Part shown: piece by piece, positions 36,888 to 44,095 of the stretch
Position numbering within the stretch: position 1 is the first letter of the stretch
Layout of the letters: the number at the start of each line of letters is the position of its first letter
Origin: Micromonospora antibiotica
GTDB taxonomy: Bacteria; Actinomycetota; Actinomycetes; Mycobacteriales; Micromonosporaceae
Direction of reading: 5' to 3'
Assembly: GCF_017599305.1 (NCBI RefSeq)
Contig: NZ_JAGFWR010000007.1
Location: forward strand, 124,001 to 188,000
DNA: 64,000 nt
Notes under the pieces: model-generated
The model's input: the letters and a program-made list of their open reading frames with translations, nothing else
Databases searched by the model: none
Told to the model about the DNA's origin: nothing
Made by a program: the position numbers and the translations under genes

Positions 36888-37176
36888 GTGGCCACCGAGA
36901 TCGACCCGGTGCCGCCGGTGTCGTGATAGGCAGCTCGCGGCGATCCTCCGGAAGGCGATCGAGGTCGGGCCGGACCGCAGGGACTCGGCGGTGATCGCTC
37001 GCTCTCGTGCCGAGGGGCAGTTCGTGCCGCTGTCGGCGGCTCTGGAGTCGCTCGGAGTTGATCCCCGCGAGGTGGAAGCGCTGTTGGCCGACCGGCCCGG
37101 CGGCCGCCCGAAGGCGGAAGACATAGGCCGAAGATCGCGCTCGATCCTGGAAAGAGTGGCCTCCGGCTGCGGGTGA
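36888..37176 (+). pseudogene. Frame-broken small gene downstream of the HTH gene
   Basis: GTG at 36888 starts MATEIDPVPPVS and then meets TGA-TAG at 36924-36929. One base further, in the +1 frame, a protein-like reading continues as DRQLAAILRKAIEVGPDRRD through GQFVPLSAALESLGVDPREV to a stop at 37174-37176. Dropping a single T near 36924 joins the two parts into about 95 residues. The second part has coding-like codon use but no good start of its own. It may be a real frameshift mutation, a sequencing error or programmed frameshifting. Its 3' end lies within a long inverted repeat. Confidence 0.5.
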
Positions 37177-37207
37177 CACCACTCTTTCCAGGATCGAGCA
37201 CGATCTT
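37131..37207. repeat. 29-bp inverted repeat with 19-nt loop
   Basis: Arms 37131-37159 and 37179-37207 match at 28 of 29 positions (mismatch at 37138); the core is CTGGAAAGAGTGG against CCACTCTTTCCAG. The left arm overlaps the last codons of the frame-broken gene. It could be a terminator, a non-autonomous element, or the result of an inverted duplication of the gene end. Confidence 0.85.
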
Positions 37208-37264
37208 GCCCTGCCGCCTGCAATCTCCGGAGCCTCGCTGCGAGCAGGGGAATCGCGGGGCAGG

Positions 37265-38674
37265 ATGGGACGGGTGACGACTCCAGAGGCAGCGGGCTAC
37301 CGGATCGAACGTGACTCGATGGGCGAGGTGGAGGTGCCCGCCGAGGCGCTGTGGCGGGCGCAGACCCAGCGCGCGGTGCAGAACTTCCCGATCTCCGGCC
37401 GGGGCATCGAACCGGCCCAGATCAAGGCACTCGCCCAGATCAAGGGGGCCGCCGCCCTGGTCAACGGTGAGCTGGGGGTGATCGGCGCGGACGTCGCCGA
37501 GGCGATCGCCACCGCCGCCGCGCACGTGGCCGACGGCGGGTACGACGACCAGTTCCCGATCGACGTGTTCCAGACCGGCTCGGGCACCTCGTCGAACATG
37601 AACACCAACGAGGTGATCGCCACCCTGGCCACCCGGGAGCTGGGCCGGGACGTGCACCCGAACGACGACGTGAACGCCTCGCAGTCCAGCAACGACGTCT
37701 TCCCGTCGTCGATCCACCTGGCCGCCACCCAGTTCGTGGTGGAGGACCTGCTGCCCTCGCTGCGCCACCTGGCGGAGGCGTTGGAGGCGAAGGCGGCCGA
37801 GTTCGAGACGGTGGTCAAGGCGGGGCGTACCCACCTGATGGACGCCACCCCGGTCACCCTGGGGCAGGAGTTCGGCGGGTACGCCGCGCAGGTCCGCTAT
37901 GGCGTCGAGCGGTTGGAGTCGGCGCTGCCCCGGCTGGCCGAGCTGCCGTTGGGCGGGACCGCCGTGGGCACCGGCATCAACACCCCGCTGGGTTTCGCCG
38001 GCAGGGTGATCGACAGGCTGCGCACCTCGACCGGGCTGCCGTTGACCGAGGCCCGTAACCACTTCGAGGCGCAGGGGGCGCGGGACGCGTTGGTCGAGAC
38101 GTCCGGCCAGTTGCGTACCGTCGCGGTCGGGCTCTACAAGATCGCCAACGACGTACGCTGGATGGGTTCCGGCCCCCGGGCGGGCCTGCGGGAGCTGCGC
38201 ATCCCCGACCTCCAGCCCGGCTCGTCGATCATGCCGGGCAAGGTGAACCCGGTGGTCGCCGAGGCGGTGCGGCAGGTCTGCGCCCAGGTGATCGGCAACG
38301 ACGCGGCGGTCGCCTTCGCCGGCAGCCAGGGCGACTTCGAGCTGAACGTGATGCTCCCGGTGATGGGCCGCAACCTGCTCGAATCGATCAAGTTGCTCTC
38401 CGCGTCCAGCCGGATCTTCGCCGACCGCCTGGTGGCCGGCCTGGTCGCGGACGCCGAGGTCTGCCTGGCGTACGCGGAGGGGTCGCCGTCGATCGTCACC
38501 CCGCTCAACCGCCACCTCGGGTACGACGAGGCCGCCTCGATCGCCAAGGAGGCGCTGGCGAAGCAGGTCAGCATCCGCGAGGTGGTGATCTCCCGGGGGC
38601 ACGTCGACTCCGGCAAACTCACCGAGACCCAGCTCGACGAGGCCCTCGACCTGCTCCGGATGACCCACCCCTGA
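37265..38674 (+). CDS. fumC: Fumarate hydratase, class II
   Basis: Oxygen-stable homotetrameric fumarase of the aspartase/fumarase superfamily; 469 residues. Signatures: [37 protein letters not shown] and the flexible catalytic loop [18 protein letters not shown] with the active serines. ATG at 37265 is used; GTG at 37274 ([15 protein letters not shown]) is almost as likely. The class I enzyme is just upstream, separated by the small HTH locus. Both could take up fumarate from the tyrosine pathway. Confidence 0.95.
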   Translation: MGRVTTPEAAGYRIERDSMGEVEVPAEALWRAQTQRAVQNFPISGRGIEPAQIKALAQIKGAAALVNGELGVIGADVAEAIATAAAHVADGGYDDQFPIDVFQTGSGTSSNMNTNEVIATLATRELGRDVHPNDDVNASQSSNDVFPSSIHLAATQFVVEDLLPSLRHLAEALEAKAAEFETVVKAGRTHLMDATPVTLGQEFGGYAAQVRYGVERLESALPRLAELPLGGTAVGTGINTPLGFAGRVIDRLRTSTGLPLTEARNHFEAQGARDALVETSGQLRTVAVGLYKIANDVRWMGSGPRAGLRELRIPDLQPGSSIMPGKVNPVVAEAVRQVCAQVIGNDAAVAFAGSQGDFELNVMLPVMGRNLLESIKLLSASSRIFADRLVAGLVADAEVCLAYAEGSPSIVTPLNRHLGYDEAASIAKEALAKQVSIREVVISRGHVDSGKLTETQLDEALDLLRMTHP

Positions 38675-38687
38675 CCCGCCCCGCCCT

Positions 38688-38721
38688 GCCTGACCCCGCC
38701 CTCTGCCTGACCCCGCCCTCT
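38688..38721. repeat. 17-bp tandem repeat after fumC
   Basis: GCCTGACCCCGCCCTCT occurs at 38688-38704 and again at 38705-38721, with a degenerate copy just before. It is non-coding. Confidence 0.8.
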
Positions 38722-38738
38722 GCTTGGTCGACTCCTGT

Positions 38739-38786
38739 GGGCCGATGTAGCGGTGTCAGGCGGATTCGACAGCGCTACATCGGCCC
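38739..38786. terminator. Long hairpin between convergent fumC and a hypothetical gene
   Basis: 19-nt arms (38739-38757 and 38768-38786) match at 18 positions around a 10-nt loop, and pairing continues imperfectly outwards for about 10 more bases. It lies between convergent genes, so it probably ends transcription both ways. Confidence 0.7.
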
Positions 38787-38797
38787 CCATGAGTGGA

Positions 38798-39145
38798 TCA
38801 TGGCTCGGTCGGTGGGCGGGCGCGGGGAACCCAGGCGAGGAAACGGGCGAAGAGGGTCGCCGGGTCGGGGCCGGTGTCGGGATAGAGCCGGTAAAGGTCG
38901 GCGGCGGCGTCGTGCAGCACGGTGCACAGGTAGATGTTGAGCGCGACCCGGTCGTGGGCGTACTCGGAGACGAGAGTGAGTCGGGCGGTCCCGCAGGGCC
39001 ACGGCGCGGCGCACACCCGACACAGCCAGAGCGGGCGCAGCGGCAGGTGCGGGCGCGGTGTCCCCTGGCGCGGCCCACTCCGGCCGGCCGGGTCAGGTGG
39101 TCCGCCGGGGCGGGGTGATCCGCCCGGGGTGACCGCCGGGCTCAT
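38798..39145 (-). CDS. Conserved actinomycete protein with cysteine cluster
   Basis: A 115-residue protein: a Pro/Gly/Arg-rich N-terminus (1-35), then WLCRVCAAPWPCGTARLTLV (C-X2-C and a further Cys, possibly metal-binding) and a helical region EYAHDRVALNIYLCTVLHDA. Proteins with this CRxCxxxWPC pattern commonly lie next to HTH-DUF397 loci in actinomycetes; their function is unknown. The ATG overlaps the stop of the upstream gene (ATGA). Divergent from the XRE gene. Confidence 0.7.
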   Translation of the reverse strand: MSPAVTPGGSPRPGGPPDPAGRSGPRQGTPRPHLPLRPLWLCRVCAAPWPCGTARLTLVSEYAHDRVALNIYLCTVLHDAAADLYRLYPDTGPDPATLFARFLAWVPRARPPTEP

Positions 39146-39528
39146 CGGCGTCCCCGGTTGGCCCGCCACTCCTGGGCCAGCGTGAGCCAACCGACCCGGC
39201 CCACTCGCGGAAACGACACCGTGGTGTCCTCCCACCCGGGCGGAGCCGACCCGGCGGTGGGTGGTGCGGCCGGACCGGCGTCAGGGCGGATAGCGGGTGG
39301 TGCGGCCGGACCGGCATCAGAGCGGATAGCGGGTGTTCCGCCCGGGTGGGTTCCGGTCCGGGGCGGGTGGTGGCCGGCGGCTCGCCGGTCGCCCGGGTTC
39401 CCGCTCGGGCTGAGGATGGGGTCGTCGGCCCGGCCGAGGGGGTGGGGCATCTCGGGTGGGGCTGCGTCGGGGCGTCGGGTGAAGCAGAGCCTGCGGGCAA
39501 GCCGGTGTCGCCAGGTGAGCCGGGGCAT
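39142..39528 (-). CDS. Conserved hypothetical companion of a HTH-DUF397 locus
   Basis: A 128-residue protein. The arginine-rich N-terminus MPRLTWRHRLARRLCFTRRP and the C-terminal motif TVSFPRVGRVGWLTLAQEWR are ordered; the middle (about 25-95) is Pro/Gly/Ala low complexity with internal repeats (TPAIRSDAGPAAPPAIRPDAG-like). ATG at 39528 has a GGAGG site. It is translationally coupled to the next gene, and the pair is divergent from the XRE-DUF397 pair. Function unknown. Confidence 0.6.
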   Translation of the reverse strand: MPRLTWRHRLARRLCFTRRPDAAPPEMPHPLGRADDPILSPSGNPGDRRAAGHHPPRTGTHPGGTPAIRSDAGPAAPPAIRPDAGPAAPPTAGSAPPGWEDTTVSFPRVGRVGWLTLAQEWRANRGRR

Positions 39529-39779
39529 CGCGTCGCCTCCATGGTGGGTCGGCTGGTCGTCTCCCCCGGCGGTGGGACCGCCGGCCGGGGAGCGGGCTGT
39601 CCCACCGCGACACCGCCCGCCCGGAGGGTGGGCGGTCGATGTCGCACTTCACAGTCTGCTGATGAAACCACTACGGTGTGAAGGGTTGTTGTCGGCTTCC
39701 GGTCTTGTCCTGTGTCTGCGACTTTCCTGGTCGGCGTGGTGTCGGAGTCGATCGTCGGGGCGGTGGAGGGCTGCTGGAG

Positions 39780-40592
39780 ATGACGGACGGGCGGATGACG
39801 GCGGCGGCTTTCCTCGTCGCGGAGCTACGGCGGGCCCGGACCCGGCGGGGCTGGAGCCAGGACGACCTCGCCAAGGCGGTGAACTACTCGGCGTCGATGG
39901 TCAGCGCGATAGAGCTGGGCCAGCAGCCACCCACCGCGAAATACCTCGAACTGGTCGACAAGGCCCTCGACACCGGCGGCATCTTCAGCCGGATGCTCAC
40001 CCAACTGGTAGTGCTCGACCGGGCACAGGTATGGCTCCGTGGCTGGCGCGCGATCCTGGCGGAGGCGTGGGCGCTGCGATGGTTCGACCCGTTGCACGTC
40101 CCGGGACTGCTACAGACCGAGGCATATGCGCGGGCGGTCTTCGAGTCCGACCCCATGCTTGACCAAGAAGAGGTCGAACGGCGACTGGCCGACAGGATGG
40201 ACAGTCAACAAACGCTCTACACCGAACGGCCCCCACGCCTTGTGGCGGTCCTGGACGAGGTGGTCATGCACCGCCGGGTCGGTGGCCGCAAAGTCATGCA
40301 TGACCAGGCTCTGCACCTCGCTCGTATCGCCACGGAACACCCGCAGGTCCGACTGCACGTCGTTCCTTCCTCGGCTGAGGAGTATCCGGGCCTCAACGGG
40401 CCGTTCATCCTGGCGAGCATGCCGGGCGATGTGGAGTTGGCGTTCCTCGGCGGTCAGATCGGCGGACAGGAACTGGACGACCCTGCTGATCTGCGGCGGC
40501 TTCAGCGCAGCTGGGAAGCTACCCTCGGCGTGGCCTTGCCACCGCAGGAGTCGATCGAGCGGCTGAGGGAATTGGCGGAGTCATGGAGTTGA
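39780..40592 (+). CDS. XRE-family HTH regulator with DUF5753-type C-terminal domain
   Basis: A 270-residue protein. The N-terminal HTH (AAFLVAELRRARTRRGWSQD to NYSASMVSAIELGQQPPTAK, residues 8-58) binds DNA. The C-terminal domain (about 90-265) with LHVPGLLQTEAYARAVFE and VRLHVVPSSAEEYPGLNGPF is the DUF5753 type found in WhiJ-like developmental regulators. ATG at 39780 has a GGAG site. It overlaps the DUF397 gene by 10 nt; such pairs are thought to act together, with the small protein modulating the HTH protein. Confidence 0.9.
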   Translation: MTDGRMTAAAFLVAELRRARTRRGWSQDDLAKAVNYSASMVSAIELGQQPPTAKYLELVDKALDTGGIFSRMLTQLVVLDRAQVWLRGWRAILAEAWALRWFDPLHVPGLLQTEAYARAVFESDPMLDQEEVERRLADRMDSQQTLYTERPPRLVAVLDEVVMHRRVGGRKVMHDQALHLARIATEHPQVRLHVVPSSAEEYPGLNGPFILASMPGDVELAFLGGQIGGQELDDPADLRRLQRSWEATLGVALPPQESIERLRELAESWS

Positions 40593-40765
40593 CCGGGGCT
40601 TGTTGGCGAAAGAGCCGCCGGAGTGGTTCCAACGATCAATGTGTCGAGGTGGCGACGGGTCTGTCCGGGGTGGTCGGGGTGCGGGACAGTAAGGACCCTG
40701 CGGGCCCGGTGCTCACCTTCCCGGCGTACGCCTGGCGGGTCTTCGTGGCCGCGCCGCCGCGCTGA
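40583..40765 (+). CDS. DUF397 protein paired with the XRE regulator
   Basis: 60 residues with the DUF397 signature: CWRKSRRSGSNDQCVEVATG, VVGVRDSKDPAGPVLTFPAY and WRVFVAA. Overlap with the HTH gene implies co-translation. By analogy to characterised WhiJ/BldB-type systems it probably antagonises or tunes the HTH protein. Compare the unpaired DUF397 gene at 24981. Confidence 0.9.
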   Translation: MELTGACWRKSRRSGSNDQCVEVATGLSGVVGVRDSKDPAGPVLTFPAYAWRVFVAAPPR

Positions 40766-40824
40766 CCGGACCGGCCGCCGCCAGCCCGGCCCGCCCGCCT
40801 TCCGCCTGCGCCCCGGCTCGGCCC

Positions 40825-40907
40825 GGTGATCAAGAGATTTGCGTCACGGGGAGCGCTCTCTCAGCCCGCAAACCTCTTGATCACCAGCCGCAAACTTCTT
40901 GATCACC
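40825..40907. repeat. Three copies of a 19-bp motif, one direct and two inverted
   Basis: GGTGATCAAGAGATTTGCG at 40825-40843 is repeated in inverse orientation at 40867-40885 (one difference) and at 40889-40907 (two differences). Copies 1 and 2 can form a 19-bp hairpin with a 23-nt loop. The region follows the DUF397 stop and precedes a GNAT gene; no ORF is seen. Confidence 0.88.
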
Positions 40908-41019
40908 AATGTGGGGGAGGGTGGGGGTGCATGGTAGGGCCCCGGGGTCGGGGACCGGCGGGCCTTGGTGGGGCTGGGTCTGCCGGGATAACCGGTCGAC
41001 CGGACGGCCGGCGGCCGGC

Positions 41020-41613
41020 ATGATCCGGGTCGTGACCGGTGTGGACGGGGTGTTGCTGACGACGGCACGGCTGCGGCTGCGCCGCTTCACCGAAGACGAC
41101 GTGCCGCATCTGGTCGAGCTGGACAGCGACCCGGAGGTGATGCGGTTCCTCACCGGCGGCCGGCCCACCCCCCTCGCCACGGTGCGGGACGAGCAGCTGC
41201 CCCGGCTTCTCGCCGGCTACGACCGCTACCCGGGGCAGGGCCGGTGGGCTGCCGAGGATGCTGTCGACGGCACCTTTCTGGGCTGGTTCGCGCTCGACCC
41301 GTCCGACGACGGTGCCGCTCCGGAGCTGGGTTACCGGCTGCGCCGGGCGGCCTGGGGGCGGGGCCTGGCCACCGAGGGGGCCTGCGCGCTGGTCGGCCAC
41401 GCCTTCGACACCCCTGGGGTACGCCGGGTGTGGGCGCAGACGATGGCGGTCAACGTGCGGTCGCGGGCGGTGCTGGCAAAGGCCGGCCTGCGGTACGTCC
41501 GCACCTTCCACGCTGGCTGGCCCGACCCGATCGCCGGAACGGAGCACGGCGAGGTGGAGTACGAGCTGCTCAGGGGCGACTACCAGCCGCCTTCCGGGCC
41601 CGGTAGGCGCTGA
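41020..41613 (+). CDS. GNAT family N-acetyltransferase (RimJ/RimL type)
   Basis: A 197-residue protein. LLTTARLRLRRFTEDDVPHL opens the fold, and ELGYRLRRAAWGRGLATEGACAL carries the acetyl-CoA-binding R-G-x-A motif; AVNVRSRAVLAKAGLRYVR ends it. It acetylates an amine, perhaps a protein N-terminus or antibiotic; the substrate is unknown. GTG at 41032 is an alternative start with CATGAT 7 nt upstream. Its 3' end overlaps the convergent CGNR gene by 44 nt. Confidence 0.88.
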   Translation: MIRVVTGVDGVLLTTARLRLRRFTEDDVPHLVELDSDPEVMRFLTGGRPTPLATVRDEQLPRLLAGYDRYPGQGRWAAEDAVDGTFLGWFALDPSDDGAAPELGYRLRRAAWGRGLATEGACALVGHAFDTPGVRRVWAQTMAVNVRSRAVLAKAGLRYVRTFHAGWPDPIAGTEHGEVEYELLRGDYQPPSGPGRR

Positions 41614-42118
41614 CCGCGACCCGGTTGCCGCAGCCCGCCTCGCAGAACCGGCGGGACCGGTTCTTGGACAGGTCGACCAGCACGTTGGCGCACTCCGGGT
41701 GGGCGCAGTGCCGCAGCCGGCCCAGCTCGTCACCCCGGACCAGGTCGGCGACGGCCATCGCCGCCTCGACGGCCATCCGGGTGGCCAGCGGGGCGTCCCG
41801 GGGCACCGCGTGCACGTGGTAGGGCTGGTCGTCGTGCCGGATGAGCTGCGGCAGTGCCCGGGACTCGCGGAGCAGGTCGTTGACCACGGTGACGACGGTG
41901 TCCGGGTCGTCGTCCCAGAGCCGGCGCAGTCGGGGGCGTAACGCCCGGACGGCGCGCAACTCGGCCCCGGTGCGGTCGTGTCGCCCGGTCCACCGGTTCG
42001 CGGCGACGAAGCGGTCCAGTGCGGCGATGTCGGGCAACCCTTCGCCGTCCCGGTTGTCGGTGTTGACCAGTGCGGCAGCGGCGGTCAGCCCGCACTCTGT
42101 GTCATGAGCGAAAAGCAA
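41570..42118 (-). CDS. CGNR zinc-finger protein
   Basis: A 182-residue protein: an N-terminal helical domain (LTAAAALVNTDNRDGEGLPD, of the stress/ABATE type) and a C-terminal CGNR finger, CAHPECANVLVDLSKNRSRR followed by FCEAGCGNRVAVSAYRARK, that probably binds zinc and DNA. The only plausible in-frame start is TTG at 42118, with AGGGG upstream. It is divergent from an EamA transporter, which it may regulate, and overlaps the GNAT gene tail to tail. Confidence 0.85.
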   Translation of the reverse strand: MLFAHDTECGLTAAAALVNTDNRDGEGLPDIAALDRFVAANRWTGRHDRTGAELRAVRALRPRLRRLWDDDPDTVVTVVNDLLRESRALPQLIRHDDQPYHVHAVPRDAPLATRMAVEAAMAVADLVRGDELGRLRHCAHPECANVLVDLSKNRSRRFCEAGCGNRVAVSAYRARKAAGSRP

Positions 42119-42195
42119 CTTGACCCCTGTCGTAGTCGGCCGCTAGCGTCACCGGCGTAATCCTACTTTGCTGATGTCACGCCCGAGGAGCCCCG

Positions 42196-43158
42196 ATGCC
42201 GCACCGATCCACCGCCGGCACCGGGCTGGCGCTCGCCCTGCTCTCCGCCGTCACGTTCGCCACCTCCGGCACCTTTGCCCGCTCGCTGATCGAGGCCGGC
42301 TGGTCGGCCGAGGCCGTCGTGGTCGCCCGGGTCGGCCTGGCCGCCCTGGTGCTGGCCGTCCCCGCCGTGCTCGCGCTGCGCGGCCGGGCCGGCGTGCTGC
42401 GCCGCAACCTCGGCCCGGTCACCGTCTTCGGTCTGCTCGGCGTCGCCACCGCCCAGGCCTGCTTCTTCAACGCCGTCCGCTACCTGCCGGTCGGGGTGGC
42501 CCTGCTGCTGGAATACCTCGGCATCATCCTCGTGGTCGGCTGGCTGTGGCTGGTGCACGGGCAGCGCCCCCGCCGGCTCACCGTGGTCGGCTCGCTGGCC
42601 GCCCTGGCCGGGCTCGTCCTGGTGCTCGACCTGACCGGCGCGGGCCGGCTCGACCCGGTCGGCGTGCTCTGGGGTCTCGGCGCGGCCGTCGGACTGGCCG
42701 GCTACTTCGTCCTCGCCGCGCGGGTCGACGCCGACCTGCCCTCGGTCACCATGGCCAGCGGCGGGATGGCCGTCGGCGCAGCCGTGCTGGCCCTGCTCGG
42801 CCTGGTCGGGGTGCTGCCGCTGCGGGCCACCTTCGGCGCGGTCGACTTCGCCGGGCAGCGCACCAGCTGGCTCGTCCCGATCGCCGGGCTGTCACTGATC
42901 GCCGCCGTGGTGGCCTACCTGACCGGGATCGCCGCGACCCGCATCCTCGGGGCCCGGCTGTCGTCGTTCGTCGGGCTGACCGAGGTGATGTTCGCGGTGC
43001 TCATCGCCTGGCTGGTGCTGGGTGAGCTGCCGGTGCCGGTGCAGCTCGCCGGGGGTGCGCTGATCGTCGCCGGGGTGGCGCTGGTCCGCCTCGACGAGCT
43101 GCGCGAGGGCCGCACCGGACAGCCGGCGGCCCGGACGGACGAACCGGCACTGACCTGA
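42196..43158 (+). CDS. EamA/DMT-family transporter
   Basis: A 320-residue inner-membrane protein with ten predicted helices and two EamA repeats (about 8-140 and 155-295). Typical phrases are LLSAVTFATSGTFARSLIEA, VALLLEYLGIILVVGWLWLV and LTEVMFAVLIAWLVLGELPV. It is likely a metabolite or drug exporter of RhaT/YdcZ type. ATG at 42196 has a GAGGAG site. Divergent from the CGNR gene. Confidence 0.9.
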   Translation: MPHRSTAGTGLALALLSAVTFATSGTFARSLIEAGWSAEAVVVARVGLAALVLAVPAVLALRGRAGVLRRNLGPVTVFGLLGVATAQACFFNAVRYLPVGVALLLEYLGIILVVGWLWLVHGQRPRRLTVVGSLAALAGLVLVLDLTGAGRLDPVGVLWGLGAAVGLAGYFVLAARVDADLPSVTMASGGMAVGAAVLALLGLVGVLPLRATFGAVDFAGQRTSWLVPIAGLSLIAAVVAYLTGIAATRILGARLSSFVGLTEVMFAVLIAWLVLGELPVPVQLAGGALIVAGVALVRLDELREGRTGQPAARTDEPALT

Positions 43159-43224
43159 GCCGGACCGGGGTGGATCGCCGCCGACCGGACGGTGCCCTGC
43201 CCGGCACCGTCGTGGTCGGGGCTG

Positions 43225-43287
43225 CCCGGCCGGCGTGGACGGGGACGTCCCGGCCGGCGCGGACGGGTGACGACCCGGCCGGCGTGG
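43225..43287. repeat. Three short direct repeats before a HAD gene
   Basis: CCCGGCCGGCGTGG (or CGCGG) occurs at 43225, 43249 and 43274, spaced 24-25 bp. A hairpin ACGGTGCC/GGCACCGT lies at about 43189-43211 and may end the EamA transcript. Confidence 0.65.
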
Positions 43288-43319
43288 CCGGGTCGGATGA
43301 ACGTGAGAGGGTGTCGGGC

Positions 43320-44009
43320 ATGCTCAGCGTGGTGGTGTTCGACGCCGACGAGACCCTGATCGACCTGCGGCCGGCGGTCACCGGTGCCCTGGTGGCCGTA
43401 CTGGAGGAGATGCGTCGCCGGACCCCGGTGGCGGCCGGGGTGACCCTCGCCGAGGTGGAGTCCGACTGGCAGGCGGTCTTCGGGTCGATGACCGCCGCAC
43501 CGGTGATGGAGATCCGCCGGGCCGCGCTGGCCCGGTCCCTCGACCGGGCCGGGCTGGTCGGCCAGCTCGACGAGTTCGCCGAACTCTTCTTCACCAGGCG
43601 CTACGCGCTCAGCCACCCGTACCCCGACACCCTGCCGGCGCTGGCCGCCCTGCGCGCCGACTTCACCCTCGGGTACGCCACCAACGGCAACAGCCGGGCC
43701 GAACGCTGCGGCCTGCCCGGGGAGTTCGCCTTCGAGTTGTACGCCCACGAGGGCGGCCTGCCCAAGAAGCCCGACCCGGCGTTCTACGCCGCGGTCGTCG
43801 CCGCCGCCGGGGTGCCGGCGGAACGGATCGCGTACGTCGGCGACTCGATCTCCCACGACGTGCTCGGCCCCCAGCAGGCCGGAATGCGCGGCATCTGGCT
43901 CAACCGGCTCGGACTTCCCCTCCCCGAAGGGGTACGCCCCGACGCCGAGGTGGCCACGCTCACCGAGCTGCCGGTGGCGCTGCGCAGCCTGCAACCGACG
44001 AATGCCTGA
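43320..44009 (+). CDS. HAD superfamily hydrolase
   Basis: A 229-residue phosphatase-like protein with all HAD motifs: VVVFDADETLID (nucleophile and acid Asp), LGYATNGNS (motif II), GGLPKKPDPAFY (motif III lysine) and AYVGDSISHDVLGPQQAGMR (motif IV). A helical cap lies between motifs I and II. The substrate is unknown; pyrimidine or haloacid-type phosphatases are close relatives. ATG at 43320 has a GAGAGGG site. Confidence 0.88.
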   Translation: MLSVVVFDADETLIDLRPAVTGALVAVLEEMRRRTPVAAGVTLAEVESDWQAVFGSMTAAPVMEIRRAALARSLDRAGLVGQLDEFAELFFTRRYALSHPYPDTLPALAALRADFTLGYATNGNSRAERCGLPGEFAFELYAHEGGLPKKPDPAFYAAVVAAAGVPAERIAYVGDSISHDVLGPQQAGMRGIWLNRLGLPLPEGVRPDAEVATLTELPVALRSLQPTNA

Positions 44010-44095
44010 TGCGGGACCAATTCGGATTTGTATCTGGCGGAATCGTCGCCGGTGCTATGGGATGGCTGCCACGTCCCTCAACGAGAGGATCTGAT

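Noticed and set aside
36165..37264. Insertion sequence between the two fumarase genes
   Set aside because: No transposase frame and no flanking target-site duplication; the 29-bp inverted repeat is a single compact hairpin, not the two ends of an element.
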